A DNA stretch of 53,084 nt from Beijerinckiaceae bacterium (GTDB lineage: Bacteria > Pseudomonadota > Alphaproteobacteria > Rhizobiales > Beijerinckiaceae), in NCBI GenBank assembly GCA_947478405.1, contig CANJVX010000020.1:1-53084 (forward strand), given 5' to 3'. Below, in pieces: positions 51,818 to 53,084 of this stretch; position 1 is the first letter of the stretch, and every line of letters starts with the position of its first letter. The notes under the pieces were generated by a model. It saw only the letters and a program-made list of their open reading frames with translations. It was not told where the DNA came from and made no database searches. A program made the position numbers and the translations under genes.

Positions 51818-52659
51818 GCCGCCATTTCCCCGCGCGCCGAAAGGCCGATCCGGGCGGCGATGATTTCGGCGGCGCCCTCCTGCCGCAGGGCATCACGCAT
51901 GGCGACCGTCTCAGGACTGCCGATTGGCCCCACACAGCCAATGACAGCGTGATCAATGCGCGGCGCCAAAGCACGTGCGAGGAGCTCCTGTGCAACACTA
52001 TCCTCGTCCAGAACGGCAAGAATAACGAAATCATAGGTCTCGGCCAGAGCATCCATGACCACGGCCAGCCCGTCTCCGGCCGCCGACCTTCGATAGCCAG
52101 CGGGCAGGATATGCAAGCGCGAACCCGCCTCACGATGAATGGCCTGCGAGAACGAGGCTGATCCGTCGATCAACTCAGACAGACCAGGACGGGACGCCGA
52201 TCCAGCACCGAAAACCACAAGAATAGCGCGGCCCTCGAGCGCCAGTGCGCGAGCAAATTGCGAGGCAAAGGCCGTGCAATCAAGGTGACTGAGCGGATGA
52301 TCGGACCCCGGTGCATGGGTCACAAGCAGGCGCTTGGCACGGGCCGGACGATCGGAGGCGGCCACATGCAATACCAGCCGCTCAATCTCATCGGCGGGGG
52401 TCGGTGCCGGCTCAGCATGGCGGGCGGGAACCGCGGCAGGCTCCTCAGCAAGCGGCATAGGCAATGAGGCAGGACGCGGCAGCTCGCCAATTATCCGGGG
52501 CAAAGACAGGTCGGCAGGCGAAGCCGGCAACGACGCATTGCCGAAAATTTTTCCGATATTCAACAGCCCGCTCAGCAGGGAACCATGCTCGCGGAATCCT
52601 TCAGTGCGGGGCTCGGTGGCCCCAAATTCCAAAGGATGCGAAGGCGTTACGCGGCTCAT
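51814..52659 (-). CDS. CpsD/BY-kinase-like protein lacking a Walker A motif
   Basis: 281 residues. A low-complexity N-terminus (1-100) precedes a domain shaped like the polysaccharide tyrosine-kinase/ParA ATPases: LLVTHAPGSDHPLSHLDC aligns with the P-loop region (normally TSxxPGEGKS), FARALALEGRAILVVFGAG with the Walker A' strand, and GLSELIDGSASFSQAIHR then LHILPAG with the usual BY-kinase C-terminal blocks. The P-loop lysine is missing, so it probably does not hydrolyse ATP. GGAG 6 nt before 52659 supports the start. Confidence 0.75.
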   Translation of the reverse strand: MSRVTPSHPLEFGATEPRTEGFREHGSLLSGLLNIGKIFGNASLPASPADLSLPRIIGELPRPASLPMPLAEEPAAVPARHAEPAPTPADEIERLVLHVAASDRPARAKRLLVTHAPGSDHPLSHLDCTAFASQFARALALEGRAILVVFGAGSASRPGLSELIDGSASFSQAIHREAGSRLHILPAGYRRSAAGDGLAVVMDALAETYDFVILAVLDEDSVAQELLARALAPRIDHAVIGCVGPIGSPETVAMRDALRQEGAAEIIAARIGLSARGEMAA

Positions 52660-53084
52660 GCCAAACTCCACGACTCGATGGCTTGAGTAGACAGCAACAT
52701 GGTTGAGAGCTGGTTAATTCTCCTCAGCGCAATGCTCAACCCAAAGCATCATTGACCTGCCTCTCCTTCATCTTTTACGTGAGGTTTCGAGTTCACCCTG
52801 TTGCGTAAACCATTCGGTGGTCGTGTGTTTCGAATCTTGGACTTCCCGGTCTTTGTGCTTCAAGCAGGCTCTGTTTTGGCCTTCTGCCTCACGCTTCCGT
52901 TGCTCCTCACCCTGGCGCTCTTGCTCTCTTTCGAAACCGGTCGTCCGCCTTTCATGCGCAGCGGTGGAGTGCCTGCATTCCGATTCCAAACGCGCCGCAC
53001 CAATGGAATGATCGGGCGTTGGGGAGCAAGGGTTGAGGTCACCGGACTGGTACATCTGCCGGCCCTGCGTGATGTCATTGCGGG
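52660..53084. other. Right-end region without a supported gene
   Basis: 425 bp to the window edge. A frame open from about 52790 to the end on the plus strand (hydrophobic in part) has no convincing start, and the minus-strand frame 52768-53055 is highly charged and looks like a shadow. The last bases (GATGTCATTGCGGG) look like the beginning of another REP-like copy. I cannot assign a gene. Confidence 0.4.

Noticed and set aside
52768-53055. 95-codon frame on the minus strand
   Set aside because: The highly charged translation and lack of a start signal suggest a shadow; too close to the window edge to decide.
1-53084. CRISPR arrays
   Set aside because: No regularly spaced direct repeats and no cas genes were seen.

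Overview
This window looks like the chromosome of an alphaproteobacterium, probably of the order Hyphomicrobiales (Rhizobiales). The right-hand part carries a MucR/Ros-type regulator, a class I PHA synthase, a heme A synthase, a DUF2842 protein and the order hom-glpX-recJ, all at home in that group. No 16S gene is present, so the assignment is inference from gene content. The window has three parts.

(1) Positions 1 to about 25.2 kb are a tightly packed, comparatively AT-rich catabolic gene cluster of 25 genes. It holds a CoA ligase, an FAD dehydrogenase (cut by the window edge), a quinone-reductase-like MDR enzyme, a NitT/TauT-type ABC importer, two thioesterase or hydrolase genes, a thiol-dioxygenase-like cupin, a four-domain rhodanese, two paralogous D-2-hydroxyacid dehydrogenases, a maleate-isomerase/Asp-Glu-racemase family enzyme, a bicupin, a MmgE/PrpD protein, a divergent DHDPS-family protein, a class II aldolase, an ornithine-cyclodeaminase-family protein, a carboxymuconolactone-decarboxylase-family protein, an MFS permease and four Bug/TctC-like periplasmic binding proteins. 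One IclR-family regulator lies in the middle. Five promoters carry the same three-half-site operator, GAAAC-N3-GTTTC-N7-GAAAC read towards the gene (one half-site degenerate in one copy), directly behind a TTGAC-type -35 and a 17-bp spacer. A two-half-site version lies in front of the IclR gene. The cluster therefore looks like one regulon. Its substrate is unknown; an organic or thio-carboxylic acid is a reasonable guess.

(2) Positions 25.5 to 31.67 kb are an integration module: an excisionase-like HTH protein, two tandem tyrosine recombinases, an unrecognised 270-aa protein, a small protein and a large serine recombinase. The end of the serine recombinase gene runs antisense into the 3' part of a tRNA-Glu gene. 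The likely reading is that the tRNA-Glu is the right-hand boundary of a genomic island containing the module and perhaps the whole catabolic cluster; the left boundary is not visible.

(3) Positions 31.6 to 53.1 kb are GC-richer conserved chromosome: recJ, glpX, hom, an alanine/LL-DAP-type aminotransferase, phaC, a FadL-type porin, argC, a 28-residue membrane protein gene, mucR, rpsI-rplM, a CoA-binding protein, the bicarbonate transporter pair sbtA-sbtB, metY, ctaA, a DUF2842 gene and a P-loop-less relative of the CpsD/BY-kinase ATPases. REP-like hairpin repeats lie in several intergenic gaps of this part and were not seen in the island.
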